The position numbers and the translations under genes are program-made. This document shows positions 1-7,900 of a DNA stretch of 64,000 nt, one piece after another; the stretch's first letter is position 1, and each line of letters starts with the position of its first letter. The notes beneath the pieces were generated by a model. That model ran no database searches, had not been told where the DNA came from, and saw only the letters and a program-made list of their open reading frames with translations. This DNA comes from JBBATK01 sp044228685 (GTDB taxonomy: Bacteria > Bacteroidota > Ignavibacteria > Kapaibacteriales > NICIL-2), in assembly GCA_044228685.1 (NCBI GenBank), contig JBGAUL010000022.1:17118-81117 (forward strand), read 5' to 3'.

Positions 1-434
1 CTGAGTTTGCCAAAAGCATCGTAGAAAAGCAAGAGTATTTAGAGCGTATTGAACAAGCTCTCCAACGCATACTTGCTGCTCGGCCTAATGAAAAAGACTC
101 ATTTGTTCTCAAGCTGCTCTCGGACGTACAGTCCGGAAGTAGTGTGTCTGAAGACCTTTCAAAATTCAAGTATCAATTTAATCTTATGCAACAGGATTTC
201 GTGCGAATACTTGCACAAGAGTATCCTGACTTGACGCCTGCTGAACTAAAAATATGTGCTTTGCTTCGCATGAACCTGCGAACAAAAGATATTGCAGAAA
301 TGATGCATTTGAGTACAAAAACAATTGAAAATCATAGACTGCATCTTCGCCAGAAATTTAATCTACCTCGCGAAACGGCCCTTATTACTGCGCTCATGGA
401 ACTTGAAACGAGAAGCATTAATAATAACAAGTAA
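1..434 (+). CDS. LuxR-type HTH regulator, 3' end only
   Basis: The reading frame is open from base 3 and runs off the left edge, so only the C-terminal 144 or so residues are here. A charged, helical stretch (EKQEYLERIEQAL and onward) precedes a LuxR-type helix-turn-helix: LTPAELKICALL, then DIAEMMHLSTKTIENHR as the recognition region. In Bacteroidota-like genomes this coil plus HTH tail is common at the end of large sensor or TPR regulators that act without a receiver domain, so the missing N-terminus probably holds the sensing part. A GTG at 144 could be mistaken for a start, but the upstream codons continue the same protein. Its target is unknown. The fibre operon 1.1 kb downstream is a candidate only by proximity. 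Confidence 0.85.
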   Translation, partial: EFAKSIVEKQEYLERIEQALQRILAARPNEKDSFVLKLLSDVQSGSSVSEDLSKFKYQFNLMQQDFVRILAQEYPDLTPAELKICALLRMNLRTKDIAEMMHLSTKTIENHRLHLRQKFNLPRETALITALMELETRSINNNK

Positions 435-740
435 TCGCGCATGGTGCCTTTGAAAAAAGTGTGGATCTGAGCAGAAATGAGCTTTGTGTGACGACAATAA
501 TGTTTGAACATTAAACTGACTCTAATGCTTGCGATAAGAAAGTGCATACAACATGACCTGAGAAGTGCATGGTTACTAGACCTTTACTATTTCGTAAAAG
601 TTGCGATAGTCACTGGACATTTGATGCGCGATGTTAATAACTTTCGTACGAACAGTATTTATTAGGTGGTGCGTTTGGTTATTGTACACTCTATTTTCGT
701 ACTGCGTATTTGTTCCGGGGGGCTTCAGAGGGAATGAAGA
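435..740. other. Intergenic, no gene seen
   Basis: This 306-base stretch between the LuxR-type gene and the MpsC-like gene holds no convincing ORF, RNA gene or terminator with a T-run. A GAGGG ribosome-binding site lies at its right end, just before the ATG at 741. The promoter of the MpsC-like gene should be here, but I cannot point to clear boxes. Confidence 0.6.
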
Positions 741-1103
741 ATGAAAACAAACGGACAAATAGAAGATGAGATCAGCAATGTGGTGAGCCGGTTTGAGCGG
801 AAGTTCTGGGGACACGGTCCGACATCGATACGAACAATACTTATGGGTGAATTAGCCATGGTACGTATCAGATATGAAGACACACCTGCGGAATCGCTAC
901 TCAAGACGGATACATACCATCAAGAACTGCTGGCTCAGTCACGACGACTGGCAATAAATCAAGTTCGTGACGAATTATGTTCGCTCGTGGGATCGGTAGT
1001 GGGGACCAGAGTATCACGTCTCTTTCACGACTCCGATGTTGTATCGGCAACCAGAATTTTCGTATTTGAGTTCGATAACTCACGAAAATTCGTCAGCGCA
1101 TAG
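741..1103 (+). CDS. MpsC / DUF2294 family protein
   Basis: This 120-residue soluble protein matches the DUF2294 (MpsC) pattern as I know it. It opens with KTNGQIEDEISNVVSRFER, has a central GHGPTSIRTILMGELAMVRI stretch, then a long helix (QSRRLAINQVRDELC) and a closing strand region around TRIFVFEFD. In Staphylococcus the family name comes from the MpsABC sodium-translocating system. Most members in other bacteria have no established role, and no MpsA or MpsB partner is present here. Length is normal for the family. The ATG follows GAGGGAATGAAGA, a usable ribosome-binding site. It is monocistronic as far as can be seen. Confidence 0.7.
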   Translation: MKTNGQIEDEISNVVSRFERKFWGHGPTSIRTILMGELAMVRIRYEDTPAESLLKTDTYHQELLAQSRRLAINQVRDELCSLVGSVVGTRVSRLFHDSDVVSATRIFVFEFDNSRKFVSA

Positions 1104-1210
1104 CCAGGGTATTGACCGTGCATTGTTGACATGGTATGTTCGCCGAAAATTAATAGTCAAATGTCAGGCACGCGCATGACGCTGCCTGTGATATAGCAAA
1201 TGCCAGTACT

Positions 1211-1229
1211 CAAGACTATGCTAGTCTTG
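1211..1229. promoter_or_regulatory. Operator-like palindrome
   Basis: CAAGACTA-TGC-TAGTCTTG is a perfect 8-base inverted repeat with a 3-base centre. It sits 24 bases before the ATG of the possible small gene at 1254 and just before an A/T-rich stretch (ACATATAAAATAC). It could be a repressor site or the hairpin of a leader RNA. It has no T-run, so it is not a terminator. Confidence 0.4.
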
Positions 1230-1253
1230 AACATATAAAATACAGTGAGGCGG

Positions 1254-1346
1254 ATGAACAAAGCGATAGCGGTCATCCAGCAATCACAAAAGATAACGGT
1301 AGATCGATTCGAGGGACTGAGCTCAGACAGTTTCGCGAAGCAATAA
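1254..1346 (+). CDS. Possible small protein, 30 codons
   Basis: ATG at 1254 opens 30 codons, beginning MNKAIAVIQQSQKITVDRF, with TAA at 1344-1346. GTGAGG lies just upstream as a closely spaced ribosome-binding site. The stop codon abuts the first arm of the terminator at 1345-1400 and a palindrome lies upstream, so the stretch has the layout of an independent short transcription unit. The peptide has no signal or membrane segment and I recognise no family. An ORF this short can arise by chance; the case rests on its position. Alternatively the transcript is a small RNA. Confidence 0.25.
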   Translation: MNKAIAVIQQSQKITVDRFEGLSSDSFAKQ

Positions 1347-1400
1347 GCCGGAATACAATCAGACACTCATCCGTGTTTGGCAATTGTATTCCGGCTTTTT
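1345..1400 (+). terminator. Strong intrinsic terminator
   Basis: AAGCCGGAATACAAT (1345-1359) pairs perfectly with ATTGTATTCCGGCTT (1383-1397) across a 23-base loop, and a TTTTT run follows. It lies 240 bases past the nearest recognised upstream gene, which suggests that a short transcript ends here. Confidence 0.8.
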
Positions 1401-1468
1401 CTGTTTTAGGTAGTGAGCAGTGGTCAGGACGACCAGGCGCTACCGGCAACTGGGATCTATCGGCGCAC

Positions 1469-1492
1469 ACTCCACGCAGTTGACAGTGGAGT
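1469..1492. other. Hairpin in the fibre-operon leader
   Basis: ACTCCAC and GTGGAGT form a 7-base inverted repeat around a 10-base loop, 80 bases before the first fibre gene. There is no T-run. It may be a leader hairpin or a protein site. Confidence 0.35.
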
Positions 1493-1571
1493 ATTACTCG
1501 CAGGAGCGCAATCGTTTCAATGGAACTGAAGGATTAGGGTATAGAGTGCATACAGACAACTGAATTTTATC

Positions 1572-2609
1572 ATGAACATGCAAGCCCCCGCATACGCAGC
1601 CTTGAGTTGCCGCATGATCAGCGTGATCACGTTGTGTGTCATTCTGTGCACTGAAGTGTACGCCGGTTCTTCCGGCTCACGCATTCAGATTAGTAGTCAG
1701 TCCGGTTCGCTTGCACTATTGCGGACGGTTGTTGGGCAGGCAAAGGCTATGGGACCCTTTGTCTATAAAGTTCAGGGATCATTTCGGTCTCAACTATGTG
1801 TCTATTGGAGCCTCAGTTCAAACAACACAACGGTGGCTTTGTCATCGTGTTTGATTGAGGTTAGCGTCAACGGAGGCAGTAGTTACACAGCTGTGTCGAA
1901 TCTCAGTACCGCCACAATGTGTATTCCTCTTTGTGTATCAGGTACGATTCGAACAACCTATGTGCGGATGTCGTGTAATGCTACGGGAGCACAACCCGGA
2001 CAGCTTGCGACAATCTCGTCGACACTCAGGGTTGAGCAGAGCGATAAAGACTACGATGATGCAGGGAGTTGCAATGACCCGAATCCCTATTCGCCGCCGG
2101 TCACGGCCCCAACTCTCACACAAACTCAGCAAATCTATATAGCACGCAACGCTTCTATTAGCGCCATTCAGTCAATGAATTATGGTCTGCTGAACGGCGC
2201 GCAGACGAAAACAATCAACGCAACAGGAACGGATGCCCTGAAAGCTCTGCGCTTTGCAGTAACAGCAGAGCCGGGATCGAAGCTGACAATCAACTTCCCA
2301 CTGAGTCTGACATTGACTCGCACCAGTGGTCCCGGAACAATAGCATGGAGCCGTTCCGCAGTAAAAATGCTTGAGAGCACAAGTCTCACAGCACCTACCG
2401 GAACACCAACTGCCGCCTCGGGTCCAACCATCGGCGCCAGTCAATCACTCCTCAATTATCTCTTCGGAGGCACAGCTCCCAGCAGCACTGCCAGCACTAT
2501 GCGCCGAACAGATTTTTGGATAGGTGGAAAAATTACCCTGACTACTTCAACGCCGTCAGGGAGCTACTCAGGCAGTTACACAGTAACAATTAGCAATTAC
2601 AGTTTTTAA
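1572..2609 (+). CDS. Two-domain fibre subunit, probable tip adhesin (DUF4402-like C-terminus)
   Basis: This 345-residue exported protein has a hydrophobic signal segment within residues 15-31, ending VYAG. Residues 32-175 form a beta-rich domain with six cysteines (76, 93, 117, 121, 135, 167), which suggests disulfides. A Pro/Thr linker follows (NPYSPPVTAPTLTQTQ). Residues 185-345 resemble DUF4402: ISAIQSMNYGLLNG near the start, FWIGGKITLT, and a final GSYSGSYTVTISNYSF. The C-terminal part has no cysteine. An N-terminal binding domain on a C-terminal pilin-like domain is the layout of known chaperone-usher tip adhesins, and the gene leads an operon with a chaperone and an usher-like protein. 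The adhesin role is inferred and the ligand is unknown. The start could also be the ATG at codon 3 or 15. Confidence 0.65.
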   Translation: MNMQAPAYAALSCRMISVITLCVILCTEVYAGSSGSRIQISSQSGSLALLRTVVGQAKAMGPFVYKVQGSFRSQLCVYWSLSSNNTTVALSSCLIEVSVNGGSSYTAVSNLSTATMCIPLCVSGTIRTTYVRMSCNATGAQPGQLATISSTLRVEQSDKDYDDAGSCNDPNPYSPPVTAPTLTQTQQIYIARNASISAIQSMNYGLLNGAQTKTINATGTDALKALRFAVTAEPGSKLTINFPLSLTLTRTSGPGTIAWSRSAVKMLESTSLTAPTGTPTAASGPTIGASQSLLNYLFGGTAPSSTASTMRRTDFWIGGKITLTTSTPSGSYSGSYTVTISNYSF

Positions 2610-2610
2610 A

Positions 2611-2638
2611 ACGAGGATAGTACAACAAATCCTCATCG
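2611..2638 (+). other. Intercistronic hairpin after the adhesin-like gene
   Basis: CGAGGAT (2612-2618) pairs with ATCCTC-A-TCG (2629-2638) two bases after the stop codon. It lacks a T-run. A second inverted repeat, TCACGCC/GGCGTGA, lies at 2716-2742 before the next gene. Confidence 0.4.
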
Positions 2639-2803
2639 ACAAGTCGGTCTTTCTCAACACGGAAATAATTAGTGTTTCCTAAACGCTGCTGGTCGCATTC
2701 ACTTTCCCCCGGAAGTCACGCCCCGGTGGCGCAAAGGCGTGATGAAACACTGTTATTTATTTCAATAACACATATTTATTCAACCTTTTTTGGAGAAATC
2801 CTA

Positions 2804-3325
2804 ATGAAAAAGTTTTTTGCTCTCGTCGCAGTAATGACACTCTGCGCAGTTTCGACATTTGCTCAGTACATTAACTCCACAGCAAATGCTAATATCTCGG
2901 TAAACGTCGCTCAGAATGCGAACATCGTCTTCGATAGTTGGAGTGCAGACGGCGGTATCGGAACCGGACCGGCAGCAGGCGGTTCATACTGGGTTGTTGT
3001 TGGCCAGTCAAAGACAACCAACTATGCAACATTTGATATCACAGGTGAAGGTTCAGCTACGCTAGACATCAAACTGAACGTTACGACAAGCAGTGGCGCA
3101 GTTAGCTTAAGCAGTACAGGAATCAGTGTTGCGGACGATAACGCCTTCGCTGTCAATAATGCAGTTATGACAAACAACACAAATACAAACCGCACCTTCC
3201 CAGGTACTGCAGGAACAGGCACAAAACACCAATGGCTGCGCGGAAAGACAACCGTAACTGGTGTTACAGCTTCAGGATCTTCAACGATCAACTTTGACGC
3301 AACAATCAGCAATTACAGCATTTAA
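2804..3325 (+). CDS. Small DUF4402-like fibre subunit A
   Basis: This 173-residue exported protein starts at the ATG at 2804, which follows TGGAGAAATCCTA and gives a clean signal peptide (MKKFFALVAV to STFAQ). Reading further upstream in the same frame adds 44 residues that look like non-coding sequence. The mature protein begins YINSTANANISVNVAQNANI, which closely resembles the start of the next subunit. It has no cysteines, is rich in Ser, Thr, Asn and Gly, and ends in a strand-like tail (TINFDATISNYSI) shared with the adhesin-like protein. This fits a beta-sandwich pilin of the DUF4402 type. With the strongest ribosome-binding site of the cluster it is a candidate for the major subunit, but that is inference. 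Confidence 0.7.
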   Translation: MKKFFALVAVMTLCAVSTFAQYINSTANANISVNVAQNANIVFDSWSADGGIGTGPAAGGSYWVVVGQSKTTNYATFDITGEGSATLDIKLNVTTSSGAVSLSSTGISVADDNAFAVNNAVMTNNTNTNRTFPGTAGTGTKHQWLRGKTTVTGVTASGSSTINFDATISNYSI

Positions 3326-3334
3326 TTCTTCAAT

Positions 3335-3393
3335 GGTTGATTGCCGTATGCTGGACCTCCGCGGGGGCTGAGGAGGTGTGCGGCAATTCAACC
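3335..3393 (+). other. Large intercistronic hairpin between subunits A and B
   Basis: GGTTGA-TTGCCG (3335-3346) pairs with CGGCAA-T-TCAACC (3381-3393) with one bulge, and an inner ACCTCC/GGAGGT pair extends the stem. No T-run follows. This looks like an RNA stability or processing element that would uncouple expression of the upstream subunit from the genes downstream. Confidence 0.6.
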
Positions 3394-3419
3394 TCTACAC
3401 ACACCAACACTAAAAGAAA

Positions 3420-4025
3420 ATGAAAAATTTTCAGATTTGGTTAACGCTTATGGGTGTGTTTCTAGCGTTGAATGTTCAGTCAAAGGCACAAATACTTAAC
3501 AGTAACGCCAATGCTAATCTTCAGTTACGTGTTGGTCGGAACGCCAATATTCAGTGTTCCTTCCCATTATACTTCGGATGGCTTGTAAAAGGACAGACTC
3601 GGACAATTTTGGCTTCGGATCCGCTTCAGTTTGGTTCCAGTCCATCCATGACACTTGGTGGACCGGCTCAGTTTCTGGCGTTCGGGGAACCTACCTCGAC
3701 ACTGACTGTGAGCTTCCCAACCACTTGCGTCCTAGACCTATATGTCAACAACGTACTCGTGCCTGGAAACTCGATAACTTTTAACAGAGGAACAGTTCTG
3801 TATACACGGTCATCTAATGGATCTGTAACAGCACAATCTTTTGCGACACCTTTTGTTACTAGCCCCAATGTCTCGAACAGCTTCACCTTTTTAGGTACTG
3901 CGGGTCAAGTTCCCACTCCCACAACCGCGTTTTGGGTTGGAGGAACGGTTACTCCGCCGACAAATGTTCTTGACGGATACTACGAGGGTACATACACGGT
4001 AACGATTTCTGGTTATCAGATGTAA
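3420..4025 (+). CDS. Small DUF4402-like fibre subunit B
   Basis: This 201-residue exported protein has a signal peptide ending near VQSKAQ. The mature start ILNSNANANLQLRVGRNANI aligns with that of subunit A (shared NANAN, then hydrophobic alternation, then NANI). The C-terminus (FWVGGTVTPP, then GTYTVTISGYQM) matches the tail of the adhesin-like protein. Two cysteines (in IQCSFPLYF and TTCVLDLYV) may form a disulfide. It is probably a second pilin-like subunit. Gene order does not tell whether it is minor, an adaptor or an anchor. The shared N-terminal segment is a candidate donor strand for subunit joining, which is inference. No clear ribosome-binding site precedes the ATG. Confidence 0.65.
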   Translation: MKNFQIWLTLMGVFLALNVQSKAQILNSNANANLQLRVGRNANIQCSFPLYFGWLVKGQTRTILASDPLQFGSSPSMTLGGPAQFLAFGEPTSTLTVSFPTTCVLDLYVNNVLVPGNSITFNRGTVLYTRSSNGSVTAQSFATPFVTSPNVSNSFTFLGTAGQVPTPTTAFWVGGTVTPPTNVLDGYYEGTYTVTISGYQM

Positions 4026-4035
4026 CACACCGCGC

Positions 4036-4072
4036 CATAGAGGGATGCGGAATTCGTCCGCATCCCACTATG
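4036..4072 (+). other. Intercistronic hairpin between subunit B and the chaperone
   Basis: CATAG-A-GGGATGCGG pairs with CCGCATCCC-A-CTATG around a 7-base loop, a stem of about 14 pairs with one A-A mismatch. No T-run follows. It is the third such hairpin after a subunit gene in this operon. Confidence 0.6.
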
Positions 4073-4125
4073 CAACCGCATACGATCCGACAATTCAATA
4101 AACACATTTATCATGATAAGCCCCC

Positions 4126-4980
4126 ATGAAAAAGCATACTACAAGACATCCTCGTCTTCTCGCAGCGCTAACATTAGCTATCATCTGTTTGTCTGTTTCT
4201 ACCCCGTGCTTATCTCAGTTAGACTTTGCTCCCACTTCTGTAATTCTTAGTTCTGACGTTCGAAGCACGACAATTTTAGTTCGAAACACAGGAAATGATG
4301 ATCGCGAGATCGAAGTTGCACCGTTTTTCGGATATGCAGTTACCGACTCTAACGGTGGATTGACGACACAACGAAATGATACGCTTAAAGAAGCGCGCTA
4401 CTCTGTCCTTCCATACATTCGATTCTTCCCGAGAAAATTCAACCTTAGCCCCGGTGGTGAACAACTGGTCAAGTTCGTTGTTACTCCACGGCCCGATATG
4501 CGCCAAGGTGCATACTGGGCACGGCTCACATTTCGATCAAAGCCGACAAGCAGACCGATAGAGCAAACTATTGGCGACTCTGTGCAACTGCACTTTAACA
4601 TGGTTCTTGAACGTGTTACGGCGCTAGTGTATTTCAACCTGCCTTTCGCCATTGGAGTTGATGTTTCTGACTTCAAGATCCAGAAGGACAGCGCACTGCA
4701 TCTTGCCATTCCGTTTCACGCAAAAGGTGACTCTCCGTTTTGGGGTCGCGCATCAATAAAAATCAAAGATGAAAATGGCAACATCGTTGACGAGAAAGCA
4801 GAGATGCTAGCTATTTACTTCGGAATGATTCGTCGTTATGACTTTGATACTGCCAAGGTTCAGTCAGGCCGTAAATATATTGCGGAACTGAGTGTAAACG
4901 CTGAACGAGAAGAACTTCCTTCCAAACTCAAAGACACATTTAGTCCGATTGAAAAACGTTTTGAGTTTGTTGCTCCATGA
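4126..4980 (+). CDS. Periplasmic pilus chaperone, PapD-like
   Basis: This 284-residue exported protein has a signal peptide ending near TPCLSQ. The first domain starts LDFAPTSVILSSDVRSTTIL and VRNTGNDDREIEV, the usual first strands of fimbrial chaperones. PRKFNLSPGGEQLVKFVV matches the conserved chaperone motif of a Pro/Leu segment followed by G-x-x-Q-x-V, and YWARLTFRSKP closes domain 1. Domain 2 covers roughly residues 150-284. Such chaperones cap folding subunits in the periplasm and hand them to the usher. It sits between the subunits and the usher-like gene and overlaps the latter by ATGA at 4977-4980, so the two are likely translated together. Confidence 0.75.
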   Translation: MKKHTTRHPRLLAALTLAIICLSVSTPCLSQLDFAPTSVILSSDVRSTTILVRNTGNDDREIEVAPFFGYAVTDSNGGLTTQRNDTLKEARYSVLPYIRFFPRKFNLSPGGEQLVKFVVTPRPDMRQGAYWARLTFRSKPTSRPIEQTIGDSVQLHFNMVLERVTALVYFNLPFAIGVDVSDFKIQKDSALHLAIPFHAKGDSPFWGRASIKIKDENGNIVDEKAEMLAIYFGMIRRYDFDTAKVQSGRKYIAELSVNAEREELPSKLKDTFSPIEKRFEFVAP

Positions 4981-7900
4981 TTCGGAGCCAGAGAAATATT
5001 GCCTTTTTCAAGATGCTGCTAAGCATTGGCTTAGCATTAACTCTTGTCTTTAATCTTCGCGCCAGTGCCTCGACTGCCACCGGCACCGACGCCGAGCGCA
5101 CGAATGCGGCAGAACGGCTGGTCAATGCCCAAGGTGTGACAGTATTCCGAGATGACCGTGAAGCAGAAGTAACCCAAGCATTTGTGGATTTCAACTATGC
5201 AAGTGCAGTGCGAACAGTACTAACTACACAATATGAACATGAGACATTTTACTTGCCATTTGTAGAGCTTTGTCATTTACTGCAGATCGATGTCAATGTT
5301 GATAGTAAGGGCACAGTCCTCAGAGGCTTTTATGCCCCTCTCTCAACTCGCTATGAATTGGATGTCGATCACCTGACCTTTCGTTGTCGCGACACGACAA
5401 TCGAAATTGATCCGAAAGAAATTCTCATAGCACCTTCCGAGTATTACCTCGCGCCTTCATTACTGGAACGCGCTTTTCGTATTCGTCTGCAAAGTGATGT
5501 ACACAACCTCTTTGTCAATCTCGACAGCGATGCGCCATTGCCGATTCTGGCGGCGGCAAAGCGTGAGCACGATTGGCGTTTGCAAAGTGAGAAGGGAAGC
5601 GGTGACTCATGGCGCTCGCTCAACAATGGTACTTACTATCCTTTACTCCAGGGTATAAACCGCTCGTGGCTTAACGGTGCTGCCCTTGGGTATCAGCTGA
5701 ACGCGAATCGAACAGGAACCCAACTCAGTTCGGCCTATTCAGTTCGACTTGGTGCACAAGCCTTGGGTGGTGACGTTGTTCTGGCCTCGAGCGGAACCTG
5801 GGATCAGCGTGGTTTTCAAATCCAAAGTTTGAATAATTGGCAGTGGAGATATGGATTTGAAGACAATCATTATCTCAATAGCATCGTAGCGGGGAGTCTG
5901 CCTGTTGCTTCGACGATTCAACATGATCAGTGTCTGAGCCTTCGCATGTCTAACGAGCCCTTGCAACCGCGGGTCTTTTTTGATAACAACATTATAGAAG
6001 GCGCTGCCGGACCAAACTGGCAAGTGGAGTTGCTTCGCAACGGACAATTCCAAGAAGCTGTGCGTGCCGATGGTACAGGACACTATCGATTCACAGTGCC
6101 GGTGTACTACGGAAACATGGTTTATACTGTTCGCAAGTACTCGCCAACCGGGAGTATCAGCGAAGAGAATATCAGCTTTCTTATTCCGCAGAATTATTAT
6201 CCCGCAGGTTCGGTGATTTATGCTCTCAATGCAGGTGTTCGAGAGAGAGATCGTGCGCCGCTTGCAGACCTCACGAGCACCATCGCACTCTCAGATCGTT
6301 GGAACGTTGTACTGCGTTCGGAATGGTCAAAGGAGCTACCAAAATCGACGCCATACATCATGGCATCTACCGCACTTCGAGTGCTTCAAGGATTGAATGT
6401 CAACATTGACGCCGTCCCGGGCGGAATGCTGCGCGCAGGTGTCAACACCATGTTCAGCAACTTTTCACTCTTTGAGTGTACTCATACCGTCTTTCTGGAC
6501 GGAGCCTATCGTCAATATGTTGGCGGCGGCTCAGCATCAGTTCAAGAAACAAAGTTGCTCCTGCAAGCACAGCGTGTATTAGGATTGGAGTGGTTTAATC
6601 TGAGAACAGCACTGTCGCGTACTGAGTTGCAGACCCAGGACATGTACAATCTTACCGCCGATGTGAATTCAACTTTTGCCGGCGTGAGTATGATGCTTAG
6701 CTATCGAAACAGCACGATGATGGAGCACGGTCAAGCTTTCTCAACGCTTCGCTATGATCAGCACCTCAATGCCACCTGTAGCTACCACGTGTTCGGAATT
6801 GGGGGATTGTTGGGATGGTTTCTTGACAACAGCTCACTCAGTCTGATGAGTTCGTATCACGTCGAACGCAAAGTATTTGAGAATGCAAGTCTATCGTTGT
6901 CTCGGAGTATTGCGAGCAATTTGGTTTTGGCGATTAATGGCAGCTATGATCCACTGAGTCATCACATCTCCTGCGGACTCAATCTCGGGTTGAATTTACC
7001 AACCTGTTCCATGCAAGCAGGTACTCAGTACGCTCAAAACACCATGAGTAGTGTAAGCGCTTCAATGAACGGTGCACTTGCATATGATGCAAACAGCAAT
7101 AGATTTAGCTTCAATAGAATGGACTGGATCGGTACCGGAGCGGCGGGATTTCGTCCTTTCGTCGATGCCAACGGCAATGGAAAGTACGACGAAGGCGAAG
7201 CACGCGTAGACGTCATCTTCACAACTTCACAAGGCGGATACAGCGATGGCTCTGATCCCAATGTACAGCGCGTCGTTGCCGTACCTGGTTATGCGCGCAT
7301 CAATGCTGTAGTAGATGACGAGTCGATTTCAAATCCGAATTATGTTCCGGCTTCAAAAGAATTTTCGTTCTACGTCGTACCGAATGCCTTCAACACCATC
7401 GATGTGCCCTTCCGTGTAGCAGGAAGCATCGAAGGTAGTATAGTCAAGAGCAGCCAGAACAAGTCTTCAAAGCTCGGTGGCTGTCGTTTGATGATTGATG
7501 GGCTGAGTGATACTACTGTGCACACAACGACCTTGTCCTTCAGCGATGGTGGAATCTACATTGGAGGATTGCTACCGGGTAAGTACGTCATTCATCCGGA
7601 TCCAAACCAATTAGCAATTCTGCATGCAATCGCACAACCGGAATCGCGCGAGATAGAAATCAAAGCCACAGCAGAAGGGGAGTTGCATCAAAATGTTGAC
7701 TTCGAACTGGTGGTGCAATCAAAGACGCTTCCGCCGAGCTTTGGTCCGTCGGAAGGTGTTGCAGCACAGTTCGAATACAATCTCGCTTATCGCATTGAGA
7801 AGCAACAGGCTGACTCCCTTCGTGAGACCTTAGTTCGTACATGTCATTTAAAAACTGTCGTGCGCCAAAGTGCAAAGCAGATCTATGGACTGTGGACGGA

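Larger units (their letters stand above)
1104..1571. other. 468-base intergenic leader region of the fibre operon
   Basis: No long gene lies here, but the stretch is rich in inverted repeats: a 19-base palindrome at 1211-1229, a possible 30-codon gene at 1254-1346, a strong intrinsic terminator at 1345-1400, a TGGTC/GACCA pair near 1422-1436, and an ACTCCAC/GTGGAGT pair at 1469-1492. The promoter of the fibre operon must lie between the terminator and 1572, but no clear boxes were recognised. Confidence 0.5.

Noticed and set aside
1345..1400. Inverted repeat as an invertible fimbrial promoter switch or transposon end
   Set aside because: The arms enclose only 23 bases and are followed by a T-run; this is a terminator. 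No recombinase gene is near.
2672..2803. N-terminal extension of subunit A
   Set aside because: The ATG at 2804 has a ribosome-binding site and a perfect signal peptide; the extension would bury it.
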